A stretch of 64,000 nt of DNA from positions 1,054,501 through 1,118,500 of the forward strand of contig NC_081810.1 in NCBI RefSeq assembly GCF_030704535.1. Direction: 5' to 3'. The notes under the pieces were generated by a model. The model did no database searches, had not been told where the DNA came from, and saw only the letters and a list, made by a program, of their open reading frames with translations. The position numbers were made by a program, and so were the translations under genes. This document shows, one piece after another, positions 25,056-39,200 of the stretch. Origin of the DNA: Vitis vinifera. Its lineage: Eukaryota > Streptophyta > Magnoliopsida > Vitales > Vitaceae. How positions within the stretch are numbered: position 1 is the first letter of the stretch; every line of letters begins with the position of its first letter.

Positions 25056-25831
25056 CTATGGTTTTGGTGAGGCAATTGGTAGGGTGAAATTGAGTTGGGT
25101 GATGTAGGGATCCAAATAGAAGGAAATGAAATTTCACAGGTTTCTAGACATTCAATTGACCTCTTCTTCTCTGAAGTCTAATATCTCCTGAACAGAGAAA
25201 TATGTCGTTAAAGTACGATTCACTATTTCCTCTCCTGATTACTGATTGTATCCCCTTATTTTGAAATTTGCTTGCTTCTTTTATATGGTTCAAAGTTATG
25301 AACTAGTCAGGCACTATAATATTGGAAAGACGTTCATTTTTTTATGTTATTTACTATAGCAATATGGAGTTTAATTTCATCTTTCATGTTTGGTTTTGGT
25401 TCTCGGTGAGTATTGGGGGAAAGGAAAAGAAAATAAAGAAAAAAATATAAGAAAAAGTCTGGAAAATATCCTCCAGACTGTTGTTTACGTAAAAGTTAAA
25501 ATAAGAAAATTGAATTATTAAGACATAATATTTTTTAAATGCCTTTTTCCCCTTAGAACCCCCTTTTGATTTGGCTTAGCAGCTATGCATGTAGTATACA
25601 CGTGAAATATATTACTTATGCCAATATTCTTTCTAGGGTTTTGCTAAATCCAATAATCCCAAACCAGTTCTGCATTTGAATGATGATAAACCCATCAGCT
25701 CCCCACAAAAGGTAGACCAGTAAGAAGATTAGGTTAAATGAAGTATGAGACAAAGCTCAAAGCTTCTATTCCTGACACTCATTATTTACAGGTGACAGAT
25801 TGGGATATACATAAGAAAAATACATGGTCAT
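25056..25831. other. Convergent 3' flanks
   Basis: This is the 3' UTR of the SF1-like gene and the spacer to the converging gene on the minus strand. Nothing else is seen. Confidence 0.5.
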
Positions 25832-28800
25832 TCAAACAGAAGGGCCAGACCTCAGCACCTTCTCCAGCTTCTCGGCCTTGACGTAATCGTTCTCTGTAAG
25901 AGGCCCAGCAGGAAAAGGTGTGATTTCTACAATGAGGTGTGGAGTTGGGAGCTCGTCGAACAGGGCTCTCACATTGTTACAACAGACGCTTTCTCCATGG
26001 GCGCTTTCCCTCCTAATCTGACAACCCTACAAACACCACAGGAAAGAACCTCAGTAACAAGCATCCATCCTTGCATCACTTTCAAAAGGGTTTATCAGAG
26101 AGTTAATTAAATCAAAGTGAAGATATGGGAAATGGGATTTCTTGATTTTGTTTCATAGTCATGTTACCTTGTGGGAAGAGGCATCTATGAAATGATCATC
26201 ATCTGACAGTAAGGATGCAATGGCTTTAAGAAGACGTCGCCCTTCAGATTTGGAGGGAACTCTGTAGTTCCTCCTAAGTGTACCCTTCGTTGTAGGATGC
26301 CATTTGCTCACTAATTTTCTTTTGTCGGATGCCTCCTTTTCTGATTAAGCAAAAAAACGCGGCTATTAATCAACAACCCATAAACAGAGAAAGGAAAATC
26401 AAAAGAATCTCGAGTTGCCATAGCCTTGGCTAATCATTATAAACATTAGCTACATTAACCTATATGTAAGAACTGATAGGATTTTTCACTCCAACCTTCC
26501 CTAACCAGAATGATTTTAGCACAAATTCATCCTCCACATCAATCAACCTTAAACAGAATTCATTGCTCATCTTTTTTCAGCTTCCCTGTTTGGCAAACTG
26601 GAAGAAGACCAGACTACAAGTGAAGTCTAATATATTCCTATTCGCAGTCCTATTTAGGAATCCTCCATCTCAGTGCCACTGCTCCTAGGGAAGAATCACC
26701 AACAGGAATTGACAGTAACCCTGAGACACTCTCTCTATGTGAGAAGACCAACAGTGCATGACAGTTGGACCAGATAAACTATAATTTGCATAACATTGTC
26801 TGGAACTCTCTCATCTTTGGTATCACAAATTTCTTCTAATTAAGACAACGGACTCATGCAATATTATATGGAAAAGATAAAAGCAAATTGCATCAAGTCA
26901 TAGAGACAGAATCCTTGTCTTATCTGAGAAACCCTGGGCTAGGAACACAGAGAGAGAGGAACAAATATACCACAGGAATCTAGACTGCAGTACAGTCCAT
27001 GGCAACCTCTTTTCACCCTCTGCTCCAATATTAACATTTAACTTGGGAATCCATGGGATCAGATCAGAAAGTTCTACAATTACTACTTAGATTCCTCTGT
27101 TTCTTAAGAAAAGATAGCTTTATATAATAGAACCTAAAAGGATGGTCTTCAATAGGAAATACTAAAGTTGTCTGGACAAAAAACGTATATAACAACATCC
27201 AATTCTTTAAGTGCAATTTGCTAACTTGTTACGAAATTACTGGGTCAAGTAAAGAGGGATACATTGGACTTCTTTATTTCATCAAAACCACACCTTAAGT
27301 GCTATTTCCAAATTCCATTGGAGACTTGAGGTCTGAAATGCCTAAAAGAATTGCAAAGGACTATAATGCTACAATCAGCAAAAAACCCATGTGACATTCA
27401 AACCAGAAGAGTGTACTATAATAAGGCTTCAAGGGGGTGTTCAAGATCATAAAGAGCAAATGCATGTAAAAAGCGGTTTTCCTTTTTGTGAATACATTAA
27501 CACCTTATCTTGGGCACTCACAAACAATGCTACCTAATTCAAGTTAGGTCCAATATTTCATCCCAAACCCAACCCTACTCAGTTTATAATAAGCCCAATT
27601 CCATCACAATAAGATTGGAATGAGGTAGGTTACCAAGTATACCTAGGTAAAAAGTTACTCATGTAAAGCATGTATGTAGTCTGTTCATATTACAAGATAT
27701 ATATGGTATAGGAATCATGAAAATGACTAACCATTGCCTAAACCCAAACCCAATCTGGTTTGATTGCCACTTAAACCAGGAGGTAGAGAGAATGGAACAG
27801 AATAGATAAGGAAAGAAGTAGAGAGAATGGAATATCTTCAACTTAACACTAAAAAAGCCCATGGCAAATATTAGAGATCGATATGCGCAGACAAAAGCAT
27901 TTTTCCAATGAATGAACCTTAAACTGTAATCTTTTGCCCAGAACTAAACAATGCCAGTAAACCGAGCTTCATAAGAAAGGGAATCCCCCCAACCCCCTTC
28001 TTCCTCCTGTCAACCAAAATAATCAAGAGCATGAACATGCCATGGAGACTAAATAAGCCTAGCACAAACTGTACATTAATCAGACAGGTATATTGCCCAA
28101 TCTCCATTTGAAAAAACAACCAAAAAAAAAAAAAAGGAAAGGATCTAAGCTTGCATCCAATATATCCCATATATCAAACCCTCCTATCCTTAAATATCTA
28201 AAAATGTGATTGTGATTTCCTAGTTCCCATTTAATTTCAAATTATATAAACCACAACAACAATAATATTGAACTTGGCACAGAACTTCATCATAATCTTG
28301 ACGATTCCATCCTCATCAATCTCCATTACTTGTAGACACAAATGTAAATTTCTCTGAGATAATTATAAAGTTCGTAAAACAAAGGGATTAATATTGACTT
28401 CTACTCTTAAACTTCAATTAGTCATCCCTAATCAATTATCCACCAAAGAACGTGAAATTGAACGAAAAAAAAGAAAAAGAAAAAAGGTGGAACTTTGAGA
28501 GCTCATGCAACAATATAAACAAAATGTCAAGACAGTATTATCAAATAAACAAAATTCAGTAAGAACTAAAAAAAAGGCAAACCCACAAACCTGGATTTCT
28601 TTGTAAGCTCTCAAGCCACTTAGAGAACCCCAGATCACCAGCACCATCACCATTACCATCACTTTCCAAATCTACAAAAAATAAATAAATCCATGAAAAC
28701 CCATCAAACCCTACCTCGATTAAAAACTAAAGCACACCACCAAACCCAAAAGAAGACAAAATCTGAACCTGAGACAAATGGGTTTGCTTGAGATCCAGCT

Positions 28801-29147
28801 AAACCAGCCTTCAAGAGAGCATAGAACACGCAAATCCTACTAGCCCATAAAACAGGGGCCTCAAGCAAGGAAGCATGAGTGCTACCAGTGGGTGTTCTGC
28901 TCCTCAAATACACCAATGTTTTGGTGGGACTGATCCCAAAACCTGGAAGGAAGGTCTTTGGAAGCAAAGTGGTTGGATTGAGACTGTTGAAATTGGAATA
29001 TATGGTGTATTGGGAAGGTGATGTGAAAGTGGGTTGTACAAAGCAGAGAAGCATCTCTCTATAAACTGAAAATGGAGAGACAGACGGTACCTGTGAAGAG
29101 TTGACAGAAGATGGAGAGGTGATGAAGTCGAAGGCAATGCCCACCAT
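25832..29147 (-). CDS. Unrecognised protein, possibly plastid-targeted (4 exons)
   Basis: Exons on the minus strand are 29147-28769, 28671-28591, 26340-26168 and 26026-25832, giving 275 residues. Phases agree and all introns are GT-AG. Intron 2 is about 2.25 kb. I do not recognise the family. The first 75 or so residues are Ser/Thr/Pro-rich with few acids, compatible with a transit peptide. A hydrophobic helix follows (PVLWASRICVFYALLKAGLAG), then an acidic Gly-rich linker, LGFSKWLESLQ, a basic stretch (SKWHPTTKGTLRRNYRVPSK) and a C-terminal block with CCNNVRALFDELPTPHL, EITPFPAGPLTENDY and KAEKLEKVL. The C-terminal block looks constrained and probably represents a conserved domain. No catalytic motif is evident. 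That it is a real gene rests on the four phase-compatible exons and the conserved-looking sequence. Confidence 0.75.
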
Positions 29148-29185
29148 TGTGATATACTAGGATGGAGTTGGATATGCACAAACTG

Positions 29186-29201
29186 AAAACGACGTCGTTA
29201 T
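29186..29201. promoter_or_regulatory. Palindromic ACGACGTCGT motif upstream of the unrecognised gene
   Basis: The palindrome AACGACGTCGTT sits about 45 bases upstream of the start codon at 29147. Two related motifs lie just upstream of HUB2. The ACGT core could bind bZIP-type factors, or the motif may be a core-promoter element; the function is inferred. Confidence 0.45.
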
Positions 29202-30289
29202 GATGATTAATGGATCCTGCCTTCGAGATATTATTGGGAATAAGATATGGATTTGTGGGACCCAACCCAACACGTACACTCCATACTTCTCCTGCCACGT
29301 CATCAGGACAATTAAGAAATCCGCATAAATGGTTTTTTGTTTCATTCAGTTAGCGATAAATAAAAAAGTAAATTAAATATAATTTGAGAATATTTATCAG
29401 CCAATTACAAAAATGGTATCATAGCAAAATTGTCATATCGTCCATACAAATTAGTCACCTTTTTATATTCGGATCAAATTTTTGTTTTACGTTCGGTTGG
29501 TTTACCAAAAAGTGCTGCATTGTGCCAAACATGAAACTAAGATCAATTTACGTTTTCTAAAAACACTTATGAATCATTTTCAAAACCAGTTTTCAATTCC
29601 TTTCACAAACAGAAGCTTAAATATAAATATAAAAAACAATTTTTACAATTTTATATCCAATGTTAAAATTAATAAAATAGTTTCTATATTTTTAATTATT
29701 GACTTAAATTTTTTTAATTTCCAGACAGACAATAGATTTTATTTTCAACTCTGGCCATGGTTAAGGGGCAACAGTCTCTTCTCTCTCAGCTTTTGTAAGC
29801 TGCATAGACATCCAAAAATTAAAAATAAAAAAAAAAAAAAAAATCAGGGATGAAACTCAAGATCTTCAAAGGGCATTATAATAATAATAAAAAAGGTAAA
29901 AATAAAATAAATGAGGAATAGGATGTGCCTCACACTTCTCTAAAATTTTGCAGGTTGAGAAGTCTGGACATGAAAGAGGTTCACTGCTGTTGATCCCTTG
30001 CTCTTTGTACACAGCAGCAGCAGCAGCTCACCTGTGTTTGATTATGAGGGATTTATGTGAACATAATTTAATAATTTACAAACATTTGTGAATACCATTG
30101 ATGAGTGGGGTAATCACAAGATTCATAAATATGCAATCTCTGGCTTCCTAAAAACCATATATGATATAATCTGAAAGGAACTAAGAGAAAAGGGCCTTTC
30201 ATTGTGTTTCCACAACATGAGGGAACAGCTATGAGCACTCTCCAAGACACACATTGAAGCAACTTTGTATAGCAAAACTATGAGCTCAT
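29202..30289. other. Intergenic spacer between the unrecognised gene and the HUB2 3' end
   Basis: AT-rich spacer with poly-A tracts near 29830 and a short (CAG)n at about 30013. A 123-residue open frame at 29482-29853 is low-complexity and lacks any protein feature. Confidence 0.45.
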
Positions 30290-33200
30290 TCATATCTTTA
30301 CAAATCGAACATCGTTCTGCCCAAATGCAGTTCCACAAGCTGGGCACTTGCGATGCCGGATCTCTAGATTTCTTTGGATGCATGGATTGCAGAACAGATG
30401 ATAGCACTTCACGATTACGACCTGCCCAACAGAAAGCAAAAACCATCAGCACAGCACAACATCTGTACATCCAGACAGACTGATGGGGAAGATGGTAGAC
30501 TGGATTTGCCTCTAAAAAAGTTACTAATCTGAGATGAATTGCATTACTTGAAGAGCAGAGAGGGGAAATGAATCCAACAACTTATGAAAACGTAAATCAC
30601 TATAAGGTTTACCTCCTTTGGCCGGTCAAAACACACACCGCATTTCAGAATTGCCTTGCCATCCTTGATTTCATCTTGTAGTTTCTGTATTGCAGCCTCC
30701 CCACTCTCAGAGCTCATCTCAGCAATCTCCCTATTCAATTCCTTCAGCTCTTCTTCCAGCTTCAGCCTCTCACTTCTAGTTTAACAGGATACCATATGTC
30801 AGATACAGATTTCAGTCATCAGAATGACCAGATGAAAAAGAGCAATTCTACATGAGATTCTATAACCAACCCAAACTCTATAAGGCTAATCAAATGAGGA
30901 ATAAAATGGTAACATATGTTCATAGCAGATTTCATGTGTTGCCTAAAAGGAACTTCACAACCCTCATTCAAGGCAATTCTGTTCTCAGATCACCGTGGCC
31001 ACAGTAATTTTGCCAGTCACTAAAATACCCGGCAGAATACAACCTAGATCAACCAATATTTTATTTCTTTGAAGCTGATTTTAACACAAAAGGTCCATCA
31101 AGATAAGGACCACCACCTGGCCTCACACAGCAAGGACTCCACATGAATAAGTGTAAAACCAGAAGCTCCATATTAAACCATTGAACTTAAATGTGTTGGG
31201 AAAAGCACCTTTCATTGTCCAATTCCATTTGAACTTCCTCCTTTTTCCGCTGGATCTGCTCATATTCCTTCTCGGAAGAAGCAAGAGCAGATTTCAGCCA
31301 CTTCAATTCCTTCTCAGCATCAGCCAATTCCCACTTTGCGGTTTCCAGGCTGACTGCAAGGTGTCTGTCTTCTTGAGTATATTTTAAAGCCTCTGCCAGA
31401 CAAACTTTCATCTGCAAGGTACATTCTGGTTGGAAATGGAAAAGGATGACTAGTGGTAAAGTTGTCTGAAGAGTACAAAGAAACCTTACCTGCTCTTCGC
31501 TCTGGGCAATCCTCATTTTTAAAGATTCTAGTGCATTGTTGACTTGTTGAAGCTGCTTAGCTAAAGCCTGCTTCTCCGAGAGTAGAAAACTCTGCATTTG
31601 CTTTGTCTTCACACTCTCAGAAACCAGCTGCAGCATGACACCAACAACACAACCATGGCAAAACTAGCTAAGCATCCAACATGGAAATTGATAAAAGAAA
31701 GAAATCATAACAATTTAGCAATCAACGCAGAAAATTACACCACAGACCTTGATATTGTAATCATCCCTCTCAGTCACCTGCTGCAGCAGATGTTGGTTTT
31801 GTGTCTGCATATCTTCATATGCTTGACCAATAGTCTAAAGGAAAAAAAATAAAAAATCAATTAGTGAAACCAACAAAAGGAAGAAAGGAACAGGAAGGGA
31901 GGAAGAAAACAATGGAAACTGGCCAGAAAAGAAAATTTGCATATTATTAGGAGACCTCAATTTCGGAAATATAAGCTTCTGCTTCCACATCTTTAATTCT
32001 AATGGCCTCCTTAAGCTCCAAAACATCCCTGCATGCAATTTAATAGCATAACATTCTCAATAAGGAAACTTTTCTAGTGCATTTTTACAACCCCACCTCC
32101 GCAATGCCAACCACTTCCCACAAATAAATAAATATAATGTTATTCACAAATTTAATACTTGGTTCTACAAGGTGGGAGCACAAGCTGCAGTGTCATCAAT
32201 ATTTAAGGCATATCAGGCTTGCAGCAAGAGAAGCAAACAGTGCATTACAAACTTAAATAATATATACATATATGTGTGTGTGGGTGTAGAAAAGAAAGGT
32301 TAAACCTTGTATCTTGTCTCTCTTTTTCCTTTTTTTTCCAAACCAAAATAAAAAAGTATCATTTTAGAATTCAATAGACATAAGAATTCTTATTTGACAT
32401 ACTATATGGGAGAAGCAAATTCAATTTCATATTGATCAGTTCAAACAATTAAGTAATGGAAATCATTAATTTCATATTATAATTAGATTTTTTTCGAGTC
32501 AGGATGATTATTCTAAAAATGGACTATTTATTTGGTGCACAAAATAAAAATTGAATATATTATTGCAAAGATGAGCAGAAGCTGTTGAAAGACAGGCACA
32601 ACTTCTACTGCAACTCCACTTCCCTTCAGATAAATTAAGGGCTCAAAAAAAGATAATTAAAAAAACAAGATTCTTCTGCATTTCCTCCAAAAAGCCTTTT
32701 CTATCCTCTGGCCCAGCCTGGCCATCTACTCAGGCTGTTTGTTTCATCAATTGTTGATTTAAAAAAGATGTGCACTTGCACTCAAATATGCAAATCCATA
32801 TTATATACCCTACATCCATTCCCCCTCCAGTAAAAAAGGAAAAAGTGCTGCCAGAAAGACAAAGATTATCATAATATAAATTGAAATAAGTGTTACCAAA
32901 AAAACTAAAGAATTATCAGGCAACAGAACATATCCTAAAGTAACATGGTAGAATGGTGGGAAACCACAGATCATACAGCTGTAAATATCCCCAAGAAGAT
33001 GGTTTAGCTTGACATGACCATATTAGACCTCAACAGTGTCTAATGCTGTTAAAGGTATGGGGCGAGTCCTGATGTTGTTATAACTCTCAGATGCACCAAT
33101 CAAAGAAAAGCATCCCATTAGTAAGACAAGATCAAGTATCATATCCATTTTCTTTTAGGTTAACACCTTTCAAATGCTTTCCTATTGTTGACTACAAACA

Positions 33201-36200
33201 GATATCAAATAACACCCCCCAAAAAAATGATGGTAAAGATAAAACTTCAGACATGAATTATAATGCACAACACATCTCTGTTCTGAAATTTTTAGCCTTT
33301 TTGCTATACCCAATGGGTGCCAAAAGGAGTAGAGGAAAAGTCAGTCTCCATAATGAAAAAAAATCACCAGAGACATTTCACCAAATTAGCTTTTTCGTAA
33401 TGTTCACTCTTGGAAAGAAGAATGACACAGAATTTGTCATCACCATAAATACAAGTGATTCTTTTCCTATAAGCTAATTAATTGCCTTCACAAAACCCAA
33501 AACCTCAAGCAATGAGAAAAGAAAAAAAAATGAATGAAGAACAAACCTCTCAGAAGCATCCAGTTTGGCTCTTAAATCAGCTATTTCTGCTTCGGCAGCA
33601 GAAAGCCTTTGTTGGCAAGCAGCCTCAGCTTCATTAGCAGCCTTCACTCGCAGTTCCAGACTGTGTTCATCTAGAGCATTTCTCAAAACTTCAGCTTGCA
33701 TGTGAGCTTTATGTTCTGATTCTTTGATTTCCATCAAGTCCCTGGAATTCAATGTTTAAGGCCTAAATATATCAGGAGGACAATATGCTTCATAAGCCAT
33801 CTACCCGTAGTTCTATGCTATTTATAAATTGTCTACATTTTTTTTTCCCAAATAACCATCTTTCAATTGTTATTTAAAAATGAGACCCCTTCTTCCTCTA
33901 GGCTTTATACTTGTTTAAAAATTTTAATTAATTTCATTCATTATCACAGACAATTAATCTTTCACCCAAAATCAATGCAATGTAATACTAATTTGCCTTC
34001 CTTCTCACATAGTGAGCACCTCAAAACCAGTGAAATATTCATCACTTACTTCTCTAAATTTTTGATTCATGTTTTATTTTTTACTTAATTTACTAACGAT
34101 TACATGTAATCTATCCCCTTATTTCTCATATTTTTCTATACATTTTATCATTCTAAATATATCATGAAGTACTTTTTCTCTATACATTCTATAATTCAAA
34201 ATTAATGTAGTTAATGATATTAATAATTTCAGAAATCATCGAATAAATGATATTACAGATGATCTGGTGCTGGTAAGAAATTGCCAGTAAGAAACTAATG
34301 CATTAGCACTGACAAAAAAACATCAGTGCTCTCTTTCTATTATACATTATCAATTCTTTTTCAACATTTTTTTTTGATAGGTCAATTTCTTTTTCAACAT
34401 GTTCTTTATGTTTTCTAATTAAATTAATAAATGCCCTTAAATCACTCCAGCCATATAAGATTGATGTTTTTGATGCTCCCATCAACTAATCTTTGTTGCC
34501 GAAGAACTATAATCATCCAAAGCAAAATGGCTATAATGTTGTTAATTTAGGGCTTGTTTGGCATCAAAAATGAAAATAGTTCTTTTTTTTTTTAAAGCAT
34601 CCTCATTTTTTAAAAATAAATATTTTTGTTTTTGAATTGTATTTAATCTTCAAAGTGCTTCTATATTTTAAATAGTTAGCACAACATTTTAACATGGTAG
34701 ATATGCATGAATCAGCTGGTCAATAGGAAGTGGATCATGCCACTTTTTGTCCCAGGTTATGGTGTTCTCACTTCTAAACAACATCAACAATATTCAGACT
34801 TGGTGCTTAAATGATCAAGATTTACAGTGCAAGGACAGTGCAGCAAGACTGCCAATGAAACCACTATTCAGACAAATATATTTCAAGCATATAAAAACTT
34901 CTACTATTAAATTGTTGCCATTGCTCAGACCTATGTGATTCTCCTCAGGATGACAATGTTAGTATTAGCATTGACATTCTTGGGGCACAAAGAAACCACT
35001 AGAAGAGCATGCATGTTTTTTTCCTATTTTTTAAACTGCATTATACTCCAATTCTATTTGCTTCTTGAATAAATGTGCATATGGAGTACCCTCAAACCAT
35101 TGTACCTGTTATCATAACTTTCTTGTCCATGCATATCCACGAAGATCTGCAGTTCCAATTTTCCCTTTTGCAACTTCTCAATCTGCAACATCCACCTCCA
35201 TCAGTTGAGGGCATTACCTAATTTAGCTTGTTACAATACAGTCCATTACAGCTTCAAAGTTAATATTCTTTTAAAGGGGTTTTTGTATTAGTAACCCTCA
35301 GCTTTTTGTGTTTAAGCATGTATCTCCTTGTTTTTTTTTTTTTTTCATTTTTACTAATATTATTTTCAAAAGGGATTTTACATTGCTGGATTTTATATAT
35401 TTCCTTAGAGCCTGTTTGGGAACTCTTTTCCAAACTTGAAACAAGTTTGGTCATTTTTTGACAAAAAACAATATTTTGAGAACTTGTCAAATAAGGTGTT
35501 TTTTTATGACATATTCTAATTGTTTTAAGTTGTTTTCACTTGTTTTCCACTGGCTGTTTTTTTTAAAAAAAATTGTTCAAATGTGGAGAATAATTGAAAG
35601 TAAAACATTACAAACAAAAGTTATTTTTAAGAAATATTTAAAAACATAGAAAACAGGTTGAGAACATTCCAAGTTCTCAAACATATTATTGTTTTAGAAA
35701 ACATAAAAGAAAATGTCAAGTTCCCAAACAGACTTTTGTCATAGAAAACATAAAAGAACTATTTTTGAAAACTGTTATAAAAAACTGCTTTTTAAGAACT
35801 GTTTTTGAAAACATTCTCAGACAAGCCCTTGGTTTTCATTTTTGTATTTGATACCACATATTATGCAGATATCTTGTGTTTGCAAGCCAACTACACTATA
35901 TACTCATAATTTGATAGTCCAAGATTAAATGTAATCAAATACCCACATTGATTTGTGAGACCGTGTCCATGTACAATTAATAATGGAAAAGGAAAAGACA
36001 AATAAATAGACTATATTGTTCATTGGGAATCAAGAGCAAACAAAAGCAGAAATAAAAATAAACAAGAACTTTTGATTGGGAACACATAGTTTAGTGGGTT
36101 AGAATTTATGACAATCCCTAGGTCAAATAAAATCCAGGAAAAATTAAATTGGTAAGAATTAGACAGCAGGGAGATATACAAAAATATGCAGAAAGCAGGC

Positions 36201-39200
36201 ATATGAATACAAAAAATAAATACACAAGAACATACATTAAAATTTAATTATAGCAATATAAGCGCAAAAACACCTATTTTCAAATGCAGAGAGAAGGAAA
36301 AATAGAACTCATGCAAAAGAAATTGACATAATCAAATCAAAATTAGAATCAACAAACTTACCAGTGCCTTCAGAGATTTGATTTCCACCATCTGTTCCTC
36401 ACATTTATCTGCTAAGCACTTTTGTTCATTTGTCTACACAAGCCATGAAAAAGTTGATACATCTTAGAGGAGATTATTTTCTACAGAGAGAATGTCCCTA
36501 CAACACCTATGGATAACAACATTAAAGAACATGATAACCAGTTCCCTAGTCTGCAGATAAGTAGTAAAGTTCCATCACCGAAACAAAATGAAAAAAAAGA
36601 AGGAAAAGTTGAAAGAGCAGAGGAATTAATGCAATTGAATATCAGAATGATGGCTGAAGCATCCAAATACATCTAAATTTATAGAAAAAAACCACGCATA
36701 GGACCAATCCGATGGCTTCCTTCTCAAGGAAGCATCCAAAGACACATTGACCAAATGCCCCCCAAAAAAAAAGGCATGGCAAACCAAGAAGATAGCATCA
36801 ATAATCCAATTTCCTTTCTCAAAGAGCCCATAAATGCTAGAGCTCCATTATGAACTTCTCAACTATTAGATATAAAGAAATGGTCACAATACAAAAAAAA
36901 GGTAAGGAAGCAGCCATTTAGAGCATTTCCTTCTACAGGGACTGCCCTCAATTGTTATCTTCCAGTGAATAAGTAATATAAGACTAATAAAAGAAAGAGA
37001 ATCATGAAGTGAGGATGAGACAAAACCTTTTTATTTAGCAAAGCTTTCAATGATTGGACTTGTTCCCGTAATGAAAGTGCTTCATGAGCTGTCTCCTTCC
37101 ACCGATTCAACTGAGATTCCATCATTCCCATTTCTTTAGACAAGGCCGAGGCCATTACATGGAACTCTGCTTTAATATCTTTTCTACCTGGTGCAGTTAA
37201 CACTATTAAAAACTAGAAGCTCCACTTACTTCCACTACTCACAGAAACTTGACTCAGATGACAAACAGTTTCACCTGAATCTTGAAGAGCTTCTTTCATT
37301 TTAACCTCAAGATCATTTTTTTCAATAAGACATTTTTGCAGCTGGAGTTCTAGCTCTTCAATTTTAGAGTCATTTTCAATGACACTCCTGGCAGCATCAG
37401 CCAATTCTGATTTAGCATTCAGTTCTTTCTCCCTTCGCACAACCTGAGCCCTGTCAGCCTGAAATCAAACTTTCTAAAAGAGTCCACACATTGAAACATC
37501 ATCTAAAGCACCTATGCACAAAACAGTTTAACCTGGAGAGAATCTGTCAGTAATTTGTATCGTTCTGCTTCAGCATTCCAATGTTGGAGTTGATCATTGA
37601 GTAAAGTATAAGGTCGAGATGAATACACATATTTGTCATCCTTCAGTTCATTCTGTGAAAGCAAAATATCACAAGTTAGATTATTAAATATAGCAAAAGA
37701 TACAGTTAGGGAAGTTTTTGAGACAACATGAGTATAATTATCAACTAGTAAAAATTCAAATGACAAACCTGTAGATCTTGCAACTGTTTGGACAAGATTA
37801 GATTATCTTCCTGTGCCTCATGGAGCTCAGAAAGACGGTCAGCTGCCAGTATCTGCATTATTTTTCCAATTACATATCCTAGTGAGACTAAGAGTGAGTG
37901 AGTGAGAGAGAGAAAGACAGAGAGAGTGCCAATTCACTGCTAAAGACCTTTGTTTCCTCAACTGAATCCTTCAATTCTCTGAAACCCATTGTCCTGTCTG
38001 CATGCTTTTCAGGGGACAAGCTTCCATTTACAGCACCCTGAACTGGGGTATGCACCACAGATGCTACATCCTTTTGCATTTTCAGATTAACTAGCTTTCT
38101 TCTACTTTCTTCAAGTTCTGCCATGCTCTCTTCCAGCTCACCTTTCAGCAAATACAAAACACACATTTTCAACAAACAACCATAAGGTGCCAAGACCACC
38201 CAACTAGTACAACATGCCACTGGATAATAATTGGCCAACAAGCTTCTTGTATCTGTATGCATCAATGTAATCCAAATTCACACCCAAGCACATGTTTTTA
38301 TCTATGTTGCATGGGTTTGGGTGCAGGTGTTGGGTATAGGTATGTGTCTAGGTGTCCAATCCTTCACACTAACAAACTTTAAGATATGGGGACTCAACTA
38401 AAATAATCTCAATAACGGTATGAATAATTGGATACAGAATAATAAAAGAAAAAACAATTAGAAATCAACAACATTAGGCCCACAAAACAAACAACTACTC
38501 CTAGAACATGAGATAAACTCAAGTCATTTCAAAGGATTTGGATGAGAAAAATTTAAAGGCCTCAAAATCTTTTGAAAGAGTGAAACGTCTTTTGGTTTTT
38601 GAAGAAGCAAAAAATTTGTCAAGATAAACATCAAGCAAAAAAAATCAAAGGAAAGGCATAAACAAATCAAAACCCTAGAGAGAAAAACATAATTATGAGA
38701 GAGTTTTGAAACCCCAAATGGAGACCGTTGATGGTGTCTGATTTAAGAGTTCACAAATGATAGCCACCTATGGAGGACCGTTAAAGCACCTATATGGGTT
38801 AGTTTGCTTGTCAGCAAGCTCTTTCTTTTCTCAATGTACATCCAACAAAGATCCCACCCCATACCCATGTTGTGTCATGTCAGCATGGATACACTATGAA
38901 GTTGGAAAGTCTGGTTAATGTAGGTTTGTACTCTGTACGCAACTGAAAGCATCTATATAACATAAAATACAAAAATGAGCATCAACACACACACATGTTT
39001 GTACTTTGCCTGCAACTGTAAGCATATCTATAGAATATAAAGTACCAAGATTAGCATTAGCTTAAGGAATAGTTTTAGAAACCTGCAAGGCGTTTAATTT
39101 CAGATTGGTCCACCGAATGGCTGTGAACATAAGTTTGAATCCCATCAACATATTCCTTATGCTTTAAGTGAAGAGCATCAATAACCTCACGCAGATTGTT

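Noticed and set aside
29482-29853. 123-residue open frame in the intergenic spacer
   Set aside because: It is Asn/Lys/Phe-rich and AT-driven, with a poly-Lys end from a poly-A tract. No splice context or homology is evident.
33091-33477. 128-residue plus-strand frame in a HUB2 intron
   Set aside because: It is antisense intron sequence without domain features or codon-use support.
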